64,000 nucleotides of DNA, taken from positions 1 through 64,000 of the forward strand of contig CAWKGV010000002.1 in assembly GCA_963849305.1 (NCBI GenBank), written 5' to 3'. Each line of letters starts with the position of its first letter. Within the stretch, counting starts at the first letter, position 1. Shown piece after piece: positions 55,671 through 64,000 of the stretch. A program made the position numbers and the translations under genes. Below the pieces are notes generated by a model that worked only from the letters and a program-made list of their open reading frames with translations, did no database searches and was not told where the DNA came from. This DNA comes from CAWKGV01 sp963849305 (GTDB lineage Bacteria > Pseudomonadota > Alphaproteobacteria > Acetobacterales > Acetobacteraceae).

Positions 55671-55726
55671 AGAAACGGCTCCCGTCTTTAGGGAATTCCC
55701 AACTAATTAATCCGATTTTCTTGGAC

Positions 55727-55756
55727 TTGACTTTGACGCCGTCATTCCTCTATCAA
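55727..55756 (+). promoter_or_regulatory. Candidate promoter of the ABC exporter gene
   Basis: TTGACT, 18 bases, TATCAA, in an AT-rich stretch about 100 bases before the ATG at 55858. Inferred. Confidence 0.4.
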
Positions 55757-55857
55757 TCGTGAGTGATACAAAGCGAATGTGGCGAGAATCCGACCGCTTT
55801 CTAGTCGGAAGCGAGCTGGCTATGCCGGTGCCGGTAAAGAAATAAGGAGCTGCCCTG

Positions 55858-57654
55858 ATGGGGAAGCTGAGTTTGATCTCACACGAAACCGGCGCGCCGA
55901 CCCGGCTGCGCGGCCGGCCGTTCGGCTTCCTCTCCCACTATGTGCGGCTGCATCCCTTCGGTCACGCCACGGTTCTCGCCTCCGTGCTCGCAGCGGTCGT
56001 GTGCAGCACCTCCACGCAGTACGGCCTCAAGCACCTGATCGACCTCGTGGCCGCCGGACCCGGCGCCCGCAAGCCGGTCTGGGCGGCGTTCCTGCTGCTC
56101 TGCGCGTTCATCGCCGCCGACAATCTGCTCTGGCGGGTCGGCGGCTTCGTTGCCGCGCGCACCTTCGTCGCCGTGACCGGGGACATAAGGCGCAACCTGT
56201 TCGCGCATCTCTCGGGGCATTCGCCGAGCTGGTTCGCCGAACGGCTCCCGGGCACGCTGGCAAGCCGGATCAGCGCCACCGCCGATGCCGCGTTCACGAT
56301 GCTGAACACCGGCTCCTGGAACGTGTTGCCGCCTTGCGTCGCGGTGGTCTGCTCGATCGCCTATATCGGCTCGGTGAACGTCTCGCTCGCGGCCGGGCTG
56401 GTGGTGCTGGCGTCGGGTCTTGGCGCGCTGATCTTCCGCCTGGCCCGCCGCGGCACCCCCTTGCATCGCGCCTATGCCGGCAAAGCCGCCGCGCTCGACG
56501 GGGAGCTGGTGGACGTGATCGGCAACATGGGCGTGGTGCGCGCGTTTGGGGCCACGTTCGGCGAGCGCCGGCGCATCTCGGCCACGATCGCGCAGGAAAC
56601 GACCGCCCGGCGCACCAGCCTGCGCTATCTGGAACGGCTCCGGCTGATTCATGCCGTGCTCACCGCGCTGCTAGCCGCGGGCGTGGTCGCGATCGGCATC
56701 CTGCTTTGGCAGCACGGCCGCGCATCGGTGGGCGATATCGTCCTGCTCACGGCGCTCGCCATGACGATCCTGAACGGCACGCGCGACCTCGCCGTGGCGC
56801 TCGTGAACCTGACCCAGCACGTCGCCCGGCTGGAGGAAGCGATCGGCGCGCTGCTCGGGCCGCACGACCTGCCCGACCGGCCGGGCGCCCGGCCGATGCA
56901 GACCGGGTCGGGGTCCGTGATCTTCGAGCAGGTGCGCTTCGCCTATCCTGGCCGCGCGCCGGTGTTGCGGGACTTCGAGCTGGCCATCGAGCCGGGCGAG
57001 CGGGTCGGCCTAGTCGGTAGCTCGGGCGCCGGCAAATCGACCGTGCTCGCCCTGCTGCAACGCTTCTACGACGTTGCCGGCGGGCGTATCCTGATCGATG
57101 GCCACGACGTTCGCGAGGTGACGCAGGAGAGCTTGCGGCGGAGCATGGCGATCGTGCCGCAGGATATCAGCCTGTTCCACCGCTCGGTGCTGGAGAACAT
57201 CCGCTACGCCAGGCCCGATGCGCCCGACCGCGACGTGCTCGCCGCCGCCGAGATGGCGCGCTGCCGCGACTTTATCGAGGCGTTGCCCGAGGGTTTCGCG
57301 ACCATCGTGGGCGATCGCGGGGTGAAGCTTTCGGGCGGCCAGCGCCAGCGCCTCGCGATCGCTCGCGCGCTGCTCAAGGACGCGCCGATCCTGCTGCTCG
57401 ACGAGGCGACCAGCGCCCTGGACAGCGAGAGCGAGCGGGCGATCCAGGCCGCGCTCGACCGGCTGATGCGCGGGCGCACCGTCATCGCCATCGCGCATCG
57501 GCTGTCCACGCTCGGCAGCTTCGACCGGATCATTGTCATGGACCACGGCCGCATCGTGGACGACGGCGCGCCCGCGGACCTCGCGGCGAGACCCGGGCCG
57601 TACCGCGAATTGCTGCGCAAGCAGCACGTGGAGGCGTTGCCGGCGGCGGCCTAG
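55858..57654 (+). CDS. ABC exporter, fused membrane and ATPase domains
   Basis: 598 residues. Six membrane helices (about 30-330) followed by an ATPase: Walker A VGLVGSSGAGKSTVLALLQR, Q-loop AIVPQDISLFHRSVLENIRY, signature LSGGQRQRLAIARALL, Walker B ILLLDEATSALDSESE and the H-loop IAHRLSTL. It belongs to the MsbA/lipid and glucan exporter group and works as a homodimer. It faces a GT4 gene, so export of a glycan or glycolipid is plausible. Confidence 0.9.
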   Translation: MGKLSLISHETGAPTRLRGRPFGFLSHYVRLHPFGHATVLASVLAAVVCSTSTQYGLKHLIDLVAAGPGARKPVWAAFLLLCAFIAADNLLWRVGGFVAARTFVAVTGDIRRNLFAHLSGHSPSWFAERLPGTLASRISATADAAFTMLNTGSWNVLPPCVAVVCSIAYIGSVNVSLAAGLVVLASGLGALIFRLARRGTPLHRAYAGKAAALDGELVDVIGNMGVVRAFGATFGERRRISATIAQETTARRTSLRYLERLRLIHAVLTALLAAGVVAIGILLWQHGRASVGDIVLLTALAMTILNGTRDLAVALVNLTQHVARLEEAIGALLGPHDLPDRPGARPMQTGSGSVIFEQVRFAYPGRAPVLRDFELAIEPGERVGLVGSSGAGKSTVLALLQRFYDVAGGRILIDGHDVREVTQESLRRSMAIVPQDISLFHRSVLENIRYARPDAPDRDVLAAAEMARCRDFIEALPEGFATIVGDRGVKLSGGQRQRLAIARALLKDAPILLLDEATSALDSESERAIQAALDRLMRGRTVIAIAHRLSTLGSFDRIIVMDHGRIVDDGAPADLAARPGPYRELLRKQHVEALPAAA

Positions 57655-57828
57655 CAAGCCGGTCGGGCGGGCTCGGGCCCTGACGACTGTTCGGGTTTAC
57701 CGGACAACCGGCCGGCGCCACAGACTCTCTGGCGGCCTCTAGGACCAGAAACCATTCGGGCTACCGGCCGGGCTCGGCAGGACAGCGTAGCAAATACCAA
57801 CCAAGCAATGCCGAGATAGGAGGGGCCA

Positions 57829-58842
57829 ATGACCCGCTTCGCAGCGATCGGGCTGGATCACCGGCACATATACGATCTGACGCAGGGCCTGTTGGATGCC
57901 GGCCAGGAGTGCGCCGGATACTGGCCGGAGACGACCGATCCGCGCGTGCTTGAAGGCTTCCGCAAGCGGTTTCCCAACGTGCCGGCGGCCGAGCGCGAGC
58001 GCTTGCTCGATGATCCCTCGATCGGGTTCGTCGTGACGGCCGCCGTGCCCCGCGACCGCGCGGCGCTCGCGGTCGCGGCGATGCGCCGCGGCAAGGATGT
58101 GATGGCGGACAAGCCGGGCGTGGCCTCGCTCGAACAACTCACCGAGGTCGAGCGCGCGGTGGCCGAGACCGGTCGCATTTGGTCGGTGTGCTTCTCGGAG
58201 CGGTTTCTCACGCCATCAACGTTGCGTGCCTTGGAGGTCGTGCGTTCGGGCGGCATCGGGCGCGTGGTGCAGACGGTGGGACTCGGCCCGCATCGGCTCA
58301 ACCGCGCATTGCGGCCCGCGTGGTTCTTCGACCGTGCGACTTACGGCGGCATCCTGAACGACATAGCGAGCCACCAGATCGACCAGTTCCTGGCCTTCAC
58401 TGGGGAGGAGGGCGCGACGATCGCGATGAGCACGGTCGGCGAGTTTGGCACCGCGCCAGGCTTCGAGGATTTCGGCGAGATCATTCTCCAAGGCGCGACA
58501 GCGCGCGGCTATATCCGCGTCGATTGGTTCACGGCCGACGGGCTGCCGACATGGGGCGACGGGCGGCTGTTCGTGCTCGGGACCGAGGGCACGATCGAGT
58601 TGCGCAAGTACGTGGACATCGCGGGGCGCGACGGCACGGATCACTTGTTCGTAGTGGATCGCGCCGGCACGCGTCATATCGACTGCGCCGGTGCGCCAAT
58701 CACCTATTTCCGCGACTTCGCGGCGGATGTCGCCCATCGCACGGAGACGGCGGTGCCGCAGCGCCACGTCTTCTCCGTCTGCCGGTTGGCACTGGAGGCG
58801 CAGGCGCGGGCAACCCGCTTCGTGCCAGAGGTGCGCCGATGA
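57829..58842 (+). CDS. Gfo/Idh/MocA family oxidoreductase (first of a pair)
   Basis: 337 residues. TRFAAIGLDHRHIYDLTQGL is an altered nucleotide-binding start (GLDHRH instead of GxGxxG). RRGKDVMADKPGVASLEQLT carries the conserved DKP (usual EKP), and FDRATYGGILNDIASHQIDQ holds the catalytic His-type D-x3-H. It oxidises or reduces a sugar or inositol-like substrate with NAD(P), but the odd first motif leaves cofactor use in doubt. It overlaps the next gene (ATGA). Confidence 0.8.
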   Translation: MTRFAAIGLDHRHIYDLTQGLLDAGQECAGYWPETTDPRVLEGFRKRFPNVPAAERERLLDDPSIGFVVTAAVPRDRAALAVAAMRRGKDVMADKPGVASLEQLTEVERAVAETGRIWSVCFSERFLTPSTLRALEVVRSGGIGRVVQTVGLGPHRLNRALRPAWFFDRATYGGILNDIASHQIDQFLAFTGEEGATIAMSTVGEFGTAPGFEDFGEIILQGATARGYIRVDWFTADGLPTWGDGRLFVLGTEGTIELRKYVDIAGRDGTDHLFVVDRAGTRHIDCAGAPITYFRDFAADVAHRTETAVPQRHVFSVCRLALEAQARATRFVPEVRR

Positions 58843-59849
58843 TCGGCGTCGCGGTGATCGGACTGGGCAATGCGCTGGAACCGCACGCCAGAAGCTTAGA
58901 GGAGCTCTCCGGCCGTGCCTGTGTGGTCTGGGCGGCGGCGCGCAGTGAAGTGCAGCTCCGCGCGATCGCCGAGCGGCGCGGCTGGCCAGTGACGGCCGAT
59001 GTCGCGCGCGCCGTGCGCGATCCGGCGGTGGACGCGGTCCTGGTGCTGACACCGGCCAACGCGCACCTGCCGATCGCCGAGATGGCGTTCGCCGCGGGCA
59101 AGCACGTGCTCTGCGAGAAGCCCCTGGAAGTCTCGATCGAGCGGGCCGAACGGTTGATCGCTGCGAGCCGACGTGCAGACCGCCGGCTCGGCGTGGTTTT
59201 GCAGATGCGCTTTCGGCCCGGCAGCCGGCGGCTGCGCGAGGTGCTGTTTGCAGGCGCGCTTGGGGAAATCCAGGCGGCGGCGATGTCCGTGCCGTGGTGG
59301 CGGCCACAGGCTTACTACGACGAGCCCGGCCGCGGCACGCGCGCGCGGGATGGCGGCGGAGTCCTGGTCACGCAGGCGATCCATACGCTCGACCTGTTCC
59401 GTTGGTTGCTCGGTGTGCGCGGGGTGGAAGCCGCGCAGATTCGGCGCACGGGCCTGCACCGCATGGAGTGCGAGGACTATGCGGCGGCGCTTGTGCAGCT
59501 TGGCAATGGCGCGCCGGGGACGATCATGGCCACGACCGCCGGCTATCCTGGCAGTCCGGAATGGATCGAGGTCATCGGCGCGCAGGGGGCCGCGCGGCTT
59601 GGCGGAGCAGGGCTGCGGCTTGCGTTTCTCGACGGCGCCGAGGAGATGGTGGATGACACCGGCGGATCGGGCAGCGGCGCCAGCCCAATGGCGTTCTCGC
59701 ACGAAGCACACAAAGCGGTGCTGACCGACTTCCTTGACGCGATCGAAACCGGCCGCGATCCGGCCGTTACCGGCGAGGAGGCACTGGAGACGCAGCGGCT
59801 GATCGAGGCCATCCTGGCGCGCGGAGCGCCGTCGTATTTGGACCCCTAG
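58839..59849 (+). CDS. Gfo/Idh/MocA family oxidoreductase (second of a pair)
   Basis: 336 residues. VAVIGLGNALEPHARSLEEL, FAAGKHVLCEKPLEVSIERA (the conserved EKP) and RARDGGGVLVTQAIHTLDLF (D-G-G...H). It is a standard NAD(P)-dependent sugar or inositol dehydrogenase. It is translationally coupled to the first member; the two may form a heteromer or act in succession on one sugar. Confidence 0.88.
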   Translation: MIGVAVIGLGNALEPHARSLEELSGRACVVWAAARSEVQLRAIAERRGWPVTADVARAVRDPAVDAVLVLTPANAHLPIAEMAFAAGKHVLCEKPLEVSIERAERLIAASRRADRRLGVVLQMRFRPGSRRLREVLFAGALGEIQAAAMSVPWWRPQAYYDEPGRGTRARDGGGVLVTQAIHTLDLFRWLLGVRGVEAAQIRRTGLHRMECEDYAAALVQLGNGAPGTIMATTAGYPGSPEWIEVIGAQGAARLGGAGLRLAFLDGAEEMVDDTGGSGSGASPMAFSHEAHKAVLTDFLDAIETGRDPAVTGEEALETQRLIEAILARGAPSYLDP

Positions 59850-60045
59850 TCGATGCCGCTGAAGCCGGGTTGCCGTGAGATCGCACGAACCACGATTGTT
59901 GCATACCTCAAGCATTTGACAACTCTTGATGGGGTTTTGCCCGCAACCCATCCATATGTCACGGCGCGTCGGCTTGCGCCGGCCACCGGGCCGTGAAAGC
60001 ATTCCCCATCGCGAGAAAACGTAACGGAAAAAGGGGAGCGCCCTC

Positions 60046-61140
60046 ATGGATGTCGGTATGATGATGGTTTTCGCGAGCTATGGCTGGGAGAATTGCTCCG
60101 ACGGCCGTGTGTGGGACGAAGAGATCCGGTTGGCCCGAATCGCCGCCGATTTGGGCTTCGACTGCCTTTGGTCCGCGGAACATCACTTCAACGACTACTC
60201 GTTTGTACCGGACAACATACAGCTCATGACCTACATGACCGCTGTTTGTCCCAATATCGACGTCGGTACGGCCGCCGTGATCCTGCCCTGGCATGATCCG
60301 CTACGGGTTGCCGAACAGGCGGCTGTGTTGGACAATTTGTGCAAGGGCCGGTTCCGTTTCGGCATGGGCCGCGGCCTCGCCCGCCGTGAATTCGCGGCCT
60401 TCCGCCTGAGCATGGACGAATCGCGCGGACGCTTTGATGAGGCGGCACCGATGATCGTCAACGCGTTGAAGACCGGCTTCATGGAAGGAGACGGACAGTT
60501 TTACCAGCAGCCGCGCATCGAGATTCGTCCGCGTCCCCAACACTCTTTCGACGGGCGCATCTACGCCGTGGCCTCCAGCGAGGACTCCGTCCTATCGGCT
60601 GCCAAACTCGGCGCCCACATGGTGATGTTCGCTGACAGGCCCTGGGAGATGCGGCTGCCTGTGATCGAGCATGGGCGGAAGCTCCACCGCGAATTCCATG
60701 GCACCGAACAGCCGCACATTATGCTGACCGAGTTCTGCGTGTGCGGCACCAACCTCGCCGATACCGAACAGGAGGCACGTCAGTACCAGGGCAAGTTCGT
60801 CGAAAGCAACTTCTACCACTACGAGTTCCTGGGCGAGCACTTCCGGACGGTAAAGGGTTACGACGCCTATCAGCAAAAGGCCGAGATCGCCCGCCAAAGC
60901 GGCATCGAAGGTGCAGTGAACGGATTCATGCAGGCGGCAAGCTGGGGAACGCCCGACAAGATCCTGCGTGGCCTCGAGGCGCGCCGGGCTCTTCTCGGCG
61001 ATTACGAGCTCAACGTCGCCTTTCGCTTCGGTGGTACGCCTTTCGAGGTCTCGGAGCGAGGCCTCAGGCTGTTCGCCAAGGAGGTCCTGCCGGTGTTGAA
61101 ATCATGGGGGCCGGTTGCGTCTGGAAAGATTGCCGCCTGA
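60046..61140 (+). CDS. LLM class flavin-dependent oxidoreductase (luciferase-like)
   Basis: 364 residues. TIM-barrel monooxygenase with LARIAADLGFDCLWSAEHHF, NIDVGTAAVILPWHDPLRVA and EQAAVLDNLCKGRFRFGMGR near the start, and FRLSMDESRGRFDEAAPMIV later. It uses reduced flavin from a partner. The substrate is unknown. It lies between the dehydrogenase pair and a sugar ABC transporter; the 297 bases after it hold no clear gene. Confidence 0.88.
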   Translation: MDVGMMMVFASYGWENCSDGRVWDEEIRLARIAADLGFDCLWSAEHHFNDYSFVPDNIQLMTYMTAVCPNIDVGTAAVILPWHDPLRVAEQAAVLDNLCKGRFRFGMGRGLARREFAAFRLSMDESRGRFDEAAPMIVNALKTGFMEGDGQFYQQPRIEIRPRPQHSFDGRIYAVASSEDSVLSAAKLGAHMVMFADRPWEMRLPVIEHGRKLHREFHGTEQPHIMLTEFCVCGTNLADTEQEARQYQGKFVESNFYHYEFLGEHFRTVKGYDAYQQKAEIARQSGIEGAVNGFMQAASWGTPDKILRGLEARRALLGDYELNVAFRFGGTPFEVSERGLRLFAKEVLPVLKSWGPVASGKIAA

Positions 61141-61437
61141 GCGGCATCCGATGGGGAAACTGAAGCGATGACGCCGAACGAGGGATGCCGTGTCCGGGTG
61201 GGACTGGCAGGCGGGTCTCGAAGACGGCCTACAACGCTGGGCCGCGCCCTTAATCGCCTTCGGCTGGCGGGGTTCGCCTGCAGATAAGGGGCAGCGGGGC
61301 GCGTCAGGCGCATGGCACCCGGCCCGGCACCGTAAGCCCCTGGGTCGACGGTTGACAGCCCGGCCGGTCAGGTACGTAGTCGACCTACGGCTCGCAGAAG
61401 CCGATGCACCACGACGCGAGCTATCGGAGGAAATGCC
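61141..61437. other. Gene-free gap upstream of the sugar-binding protein
   Basis: An open frame from GTG 61190 reads SGWDWQAGLEDGLQRWAAPL, faintly like the start of IS701-type transposases, and then loses all resemblance. I take it as non-coding; it should hold the promoter of the transporter genes. Confidence 0.4.
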
Positions 61438-62568
61438 ATGCGCCGACGCCTTGCGTTGCTAGCTTTTACTGCATTGACCTTCAGCCTGGGCCTATTCTCG
61501 GCGAAGCCGCCAGCCTCAGCCAAAACGCACGGCAAGTACAATATTTATCTTAGCATGAGTTATGTCGGCAACGGCTGGCAGAACGAAGCCACCAACATGA
61601 TCAAGGGCATGGCCGCCTATTACGGGGACAAGGTCAACCTTCGGATCCAGGTCGCGGGGCCGGTCGCGCAGCGTCAGATCCAGCAGATCAACTCGATGGT
61701 TCAGGCGGGGGCCGACGCAATCATCATCTACCCGATCTCGCCCACCGCGCTGAATACGGCGATCCGGGCGGCCTGCAAGGCCGGCATCGTGGTCTTTGCG
61801 TACAACTCCACCGTCACGGAACCCTGCGCGTACAATGTGCATCCTGACCAGTACAAGCTCGCCGCCACCGCGGCCGAATGGGTCATCAAGCAGCTGAACG
61901 GAAAGGGAAACCTGCTGTTCGTAACCGGAGTGCCCGGCACCACCGTCGATACCGAGCGCACGCGCGGCTACCGCGACGTTGTCAAGAAATATCCCGACGT
62001 CAAGATCGTCGGCGAAGTCAACGGCATGTGGTCGCTTGCCATCATAGAAAAGGTGATCACCGAGTTCATGGCGACGCACAAATGGTCTGATATCGACGGC
62101 GTGATCGGCTCCGGCGGCGGCTGGACGGCGTGGCAGCTGGAAAAGACAGCGGGAATCTCGCACCTGACCCCCTACGGCACTGACGGCGCCAATGCCACGC
62201 GGGTCGCCATGCTTGCGGTGGGATCTCTGCCGGATGCCAAATATCCCTATGCCCCGATGGGTGCTCCGGCCATTTCGCTTGAGAGCACGCCGATGTCGGG
62301 TGCGCTTGCACTGAAGCTGGCGCTGAAGGTTCTCGATGGCGACAAGAATGTGCCGAAGGATACGGTGATCCCGCTGCAGATCGTGACGACGGCAAATATC
62401 AAGCTCTGCAAGGCAGGGTCCTGGGTCGAGATGCGCGATGGTTGCAATGTCTTCGACCCCAAGATGATCAACTCCGATTATGTGGACAACATCTACTCTC
62501 CGCTTACACCGGAGGTGGGACTGGCCGCGGCCATGTCGGGCAAGCCGGAACCGAAACCGGCGAACTAG
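61438..62568 (+). CDS. Sugar ABC transporter substrate-binding protein (ribose type)
   Basis: 376 residues. A signal peptide is cut near ASAK. The type I periplasmic fold has NIYLSMSYVGNGWQNEATNM, QVAGPVAQRQIQQINSMVQA, GADAIIIYPISPTALNTAIR and LLFVTGVPGTTVDTERTRGY. It captures a monosaccharide or similar polyol in the periplasm. GGAGG lies before the ATG. The ATPase gene follows after 51 bases. Confidence 0.9.
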   Translation: MRRRLALLAFTALTFSLGLFSAKPPASAKTHGKYNIYLSMSYVGNGWQNEATNMIKGMAAYYGDKVNLRIQVAGPVAQRQIQQINSMVQAGADAIIIYPISPTALNTAIRAACKAGIVVFAYNSTVTEPCAYNVHPDQYKLAATAAEWVIKQLNGKGNLLFVTGVPGTTVDTERTRGYRDVVKKYPDVKIVGEVNGMWSLAIIEKVITEFMATHKWSDIDGVIGSGGGWTAWQLEKTAGISHLTPYGTDGANATRVAMLAVGSLPDAKYPYAPMGAPAISLESTPMSGALALKLALKVLDGDKNVPKDTVIPLQIVTTANIKLCKAGSWVEMRDGCNVFDPKMINSDYVDNIYSPLTPEVGLAAAMSGKPEPKPAN

Positions 62569-62619
62569 CGCGAGAAGTCCCTGCCGACGCTGCATACGCA
62601 CTCGTTTCCGGGAGGATAC

Positions 62620-64000
62620 GTGCTTCAGCAAGTCGGCCGCACGCGGGCATTGTCGGTCGTGGCGCTTCGCAAGCGCTTCGGCGCAACGCAGGCGCTGGAT
62701 GGCGCCTCCTTCGCGGTGGAGGCAGGCGAGATCCACGCCCTGCTTGGCGAGAACGGAGCCGGCAAGTCCACGATCGTCAAGGTGCTGAGCGGGCTGGTTC
62801 GCCCAGATTCCGGCTCGGTGACGGTGTTCGGTCAGGCATTCGAGGTGGCCGGAGCGGCCTCGGCGCATGCGCTCGGCATACGGACGGCGTTTCAGGAGAT
62901 CAGCCTCATCCCTGATCTCAGCATCGCCGCGAACCTGCTGCTGCCGGATGCACCGCGCCGGTTCGGTCTTGTTTTGGATCGCAAGGCAGCGTTGCGGCGG
63001 GTGGATGAGCTTCTGCAGAAGCTTGGTCTCCCCGACATCAACCCGCGTGCGATGGTTCGCGACTGCCCGCTGCCGCTTCGGCAGCAGATCGAAATTGCCC
63101 GCGCGATCGGCCGAAACCCGAAGCTGCTGCTGCTTGACGAGCCGACCTCGGCCTTGTCCAGCAGCGGTGTCGAGTGGCTGGCACGCCGTATCGGCGCGTT
63201 GCGGGAGCAGGGAACAACAGTCGTCCTCATCACTCACCGCATGCAGGAGGTGCGGCGCTTCTGCGACCGGCTGACGATCCTCCGCAACGGCGCCAGCGCC
63301 GGCAGTTTCGAGGTGGACGGCATCAGCGACGACGAGGTGATCCGTCTGGTGATCGGGCGCAGCCTCGCTGCGACGTTTCCGCCACGCCTGCCGGGACGGC
63401 TGTCGCAGACGGGAACGCCGGCGCTTGCGGTGCGTCGCCTGGAGGTTGCAGGCCGGATCAGGGACTTCTCGTTCTCCCTCTGGCCCGGGGAGATCGTTGG
63501 CGTGGCCGGGCTGCAGGGCATGGGTCAGCACGCGCTGTTCTATTCGTTATTCGGGATGCTGCCGAAGGACGGCGGCGAGGTGGAGGTCGATGGATCTCCG
63601 GTCATGCTGACCTCGCCGCGCGACGCCATCCGCGCCCGCATCGGCATCAGCCTGTTGCCGGAGGACCGCAAGACGGAAGCGCTGGCGCTGCATCTTTCAG
63701 GCGGCGAGAACGTGTCGTTGCCGGTAATCGCGCGGTTTTCCCACCTCGGCTGGATCGACACCCGGCGAGAGCGGTTGGCCGTCGATCGAATCCTCGCGCG
63801 GGTGCAGGTGCAGCCGCGCGCGCTCTATCGGCCCTGCGCGGCGTTCAGCGGCGGCAACCAGCAGAAGATGGCGCTTGCCAAGTGGCTGCTAGCTGAAAGC
63901 CGGATCCTACTCCTGTTCGACCCGACCCGCGGCGTCGATGTCGGAACCAAGCACGAGATTTACCTACTCATGCGAGAGTTCGCCGACGCCGGCGGCGCGA
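62620..64000 (+). CDS. Sugar ABC transporter ATP-binding protein, RbsA/MglA type (cut by window end)
   Basis: 460 codons visible from a GTG behind GGGAGG. It has two ATPase halves: the first with ALLGENGAGKSTIVKVLSGL and LLLLDEPTSALSS, the second with VAGLQGMGQHALFYSLFGML, the signature FSGGNQQKMALAKWLL and ILLLFDPTRGVDVGTK. The signature of the first half is weak (DCPLPLRQQIEIARAI), as is common in this family. It energises uptake by the binding protein just upstream; the permease gene should follow beyond the window. Confidence 0.92.
   Translation, partial: MLQQVGRTRALSVVALRKRFGATQALDGASFAVEAGEIHALLGENGAGKSTIVKVLSGLVRPDSGSVTVFGQAFEVAGAASAHALGIRTAFQEISLIPDLSIAANLLLPDAPRRFGLVLDRKAALRRVDELLQKLGLPDINPRAMVRDCPLPLRQQIEIARAIGRNPKLLLLDEPTSALSSSGVEWLARRIGALREQGTTVVLITHRMQEVRRFCDRLTILRNGASAGSFEVDGISDDEVIRLVIGRSLAATFPPRLPGRLSQTGTPALAVRRLEVAGRIRDFSFSLWPGEIVGVAGLQGMGQHALFYSLFGMLPKDGGEVEVDGSPVMLTSPRDAIRARIGISLLPEDRKTEALALHLSGGENVSLPVIARFSHLGWIDTRRERLAVDRILARVQVQPRALYRPCAAFSGGNQQKMALAKWLLAESRILLLFDPTRGVDVGTKHEIYLLMREFADAGGA

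Noticed and set aside
61190..61462. Possible IS701-type transposase start
   Set aside because: Only about 20 residues show a faint resemblance and the following sequence fits in no frame.
61516..63531. A 671-codon open frame on the minus strand
   Set aside because: Antisense of the sugar-binding protein and ATPase genes, both of which are clear on the plus strand.

Overview
The window reads as a piece of a GC-rich alphaproteobacterial chromosome, most likely Rhodospirillales/Acetobacterales. This rests on codon use, the tadA / rluB / rsmD neighbourhood, the genome-encoded tRNA 3' CCA, and the families present (cytochrome c', YkgJ, AI-2E, DUF255, PqiA/MCE). I could run no database search, so the taxonomy is an inference.

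Region 1 (1 to about 18,600) is an accessory stress and metabolism island with much decay. In order it holds: the N-terminus of an NAD-dependent formate dehydrogenase (minus strand, cut by the window edge) with a LysR-type operator and a wrecked LysR gene upstream; an IS1634-type transposase remnant; a complete IS66 element lying against a truncated MFS gene; an acetolactate-synthase-type ThDP enzyme; Dps; a small frameshifted hypothetical; a PAS-PAS-PAS-LuxR regulator with a frameshift at its start; a triple-BON protein; Hsp20; three tightly packed genes of unusual type (HAD-like, amphi-Trp, APH-like kinase); a ClpK-type disaggregase with a frameshift; and a broken BON gene. A 36-base hairpin repeat occurs twice, before hsp20 and after the kinase gene, so it brackets hsp20 plus the three-gene unit. 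Hsp20 with ClpK recalls the transmissible stress-tolerance loci of Proteobacteria. The island ends at about 18,441, where the BON remnant is joined to an orphan C-terminal fragment.

Region 2 (18,600 to 43,830) looks like core genome: VOC protein, secreted lipase-like hydrolase, a PqiA-PqiB fusion, tadA, a PuuD-like amidotransferase overlapping rluB and rsmD, two small secreted proteins (one made of GLPPSVRG repeats), tRNA-Asn, a complete branched-chain-type ABC transporter operon followed by a frameshifted hydrolase, an OsmC plus NtaA/SnaA-type monooxygenase pair, AI-2E permease, YkoP-like and YkgJ proteins, a lipoprotein hydrolase, a small zinc-ribbon protein, DNA polymerase I, and a DHA2-type MFS pump.

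Region 3 (43,900 to 45,850) is a less GC-rich islet next to tRNA-Pro(CGG). It contains a secreted hypothetical, a frameshifted winged-helix-like gene, and a membrane protein. The membrane protein gene sits alone between tRNA-Pro and a duplicated 3' piece of that tRNA, which is the footprint of site-specific integration.

Region 4 (45,890 to 64,000) returns to core-like genes: LOG protein, cytochrome c', heptosyltransferase-like GT9, SDR, quinone oxidoreductase, Ogt, DUF255 thioredoxin-like protein, SMP-30, DUF4142, a GT4 glycosyltransferase diverging from an exporter-type ABC transporter, two overlapping Gfo/Idh/MocA dehydrogenases, a luciferase-like monooxygenase, and a sugar ABC transporter (binding protein plus an ATPase cut by the window end). 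The last genes suggest uptake and oxidation of a sugar or sugar-like compound.
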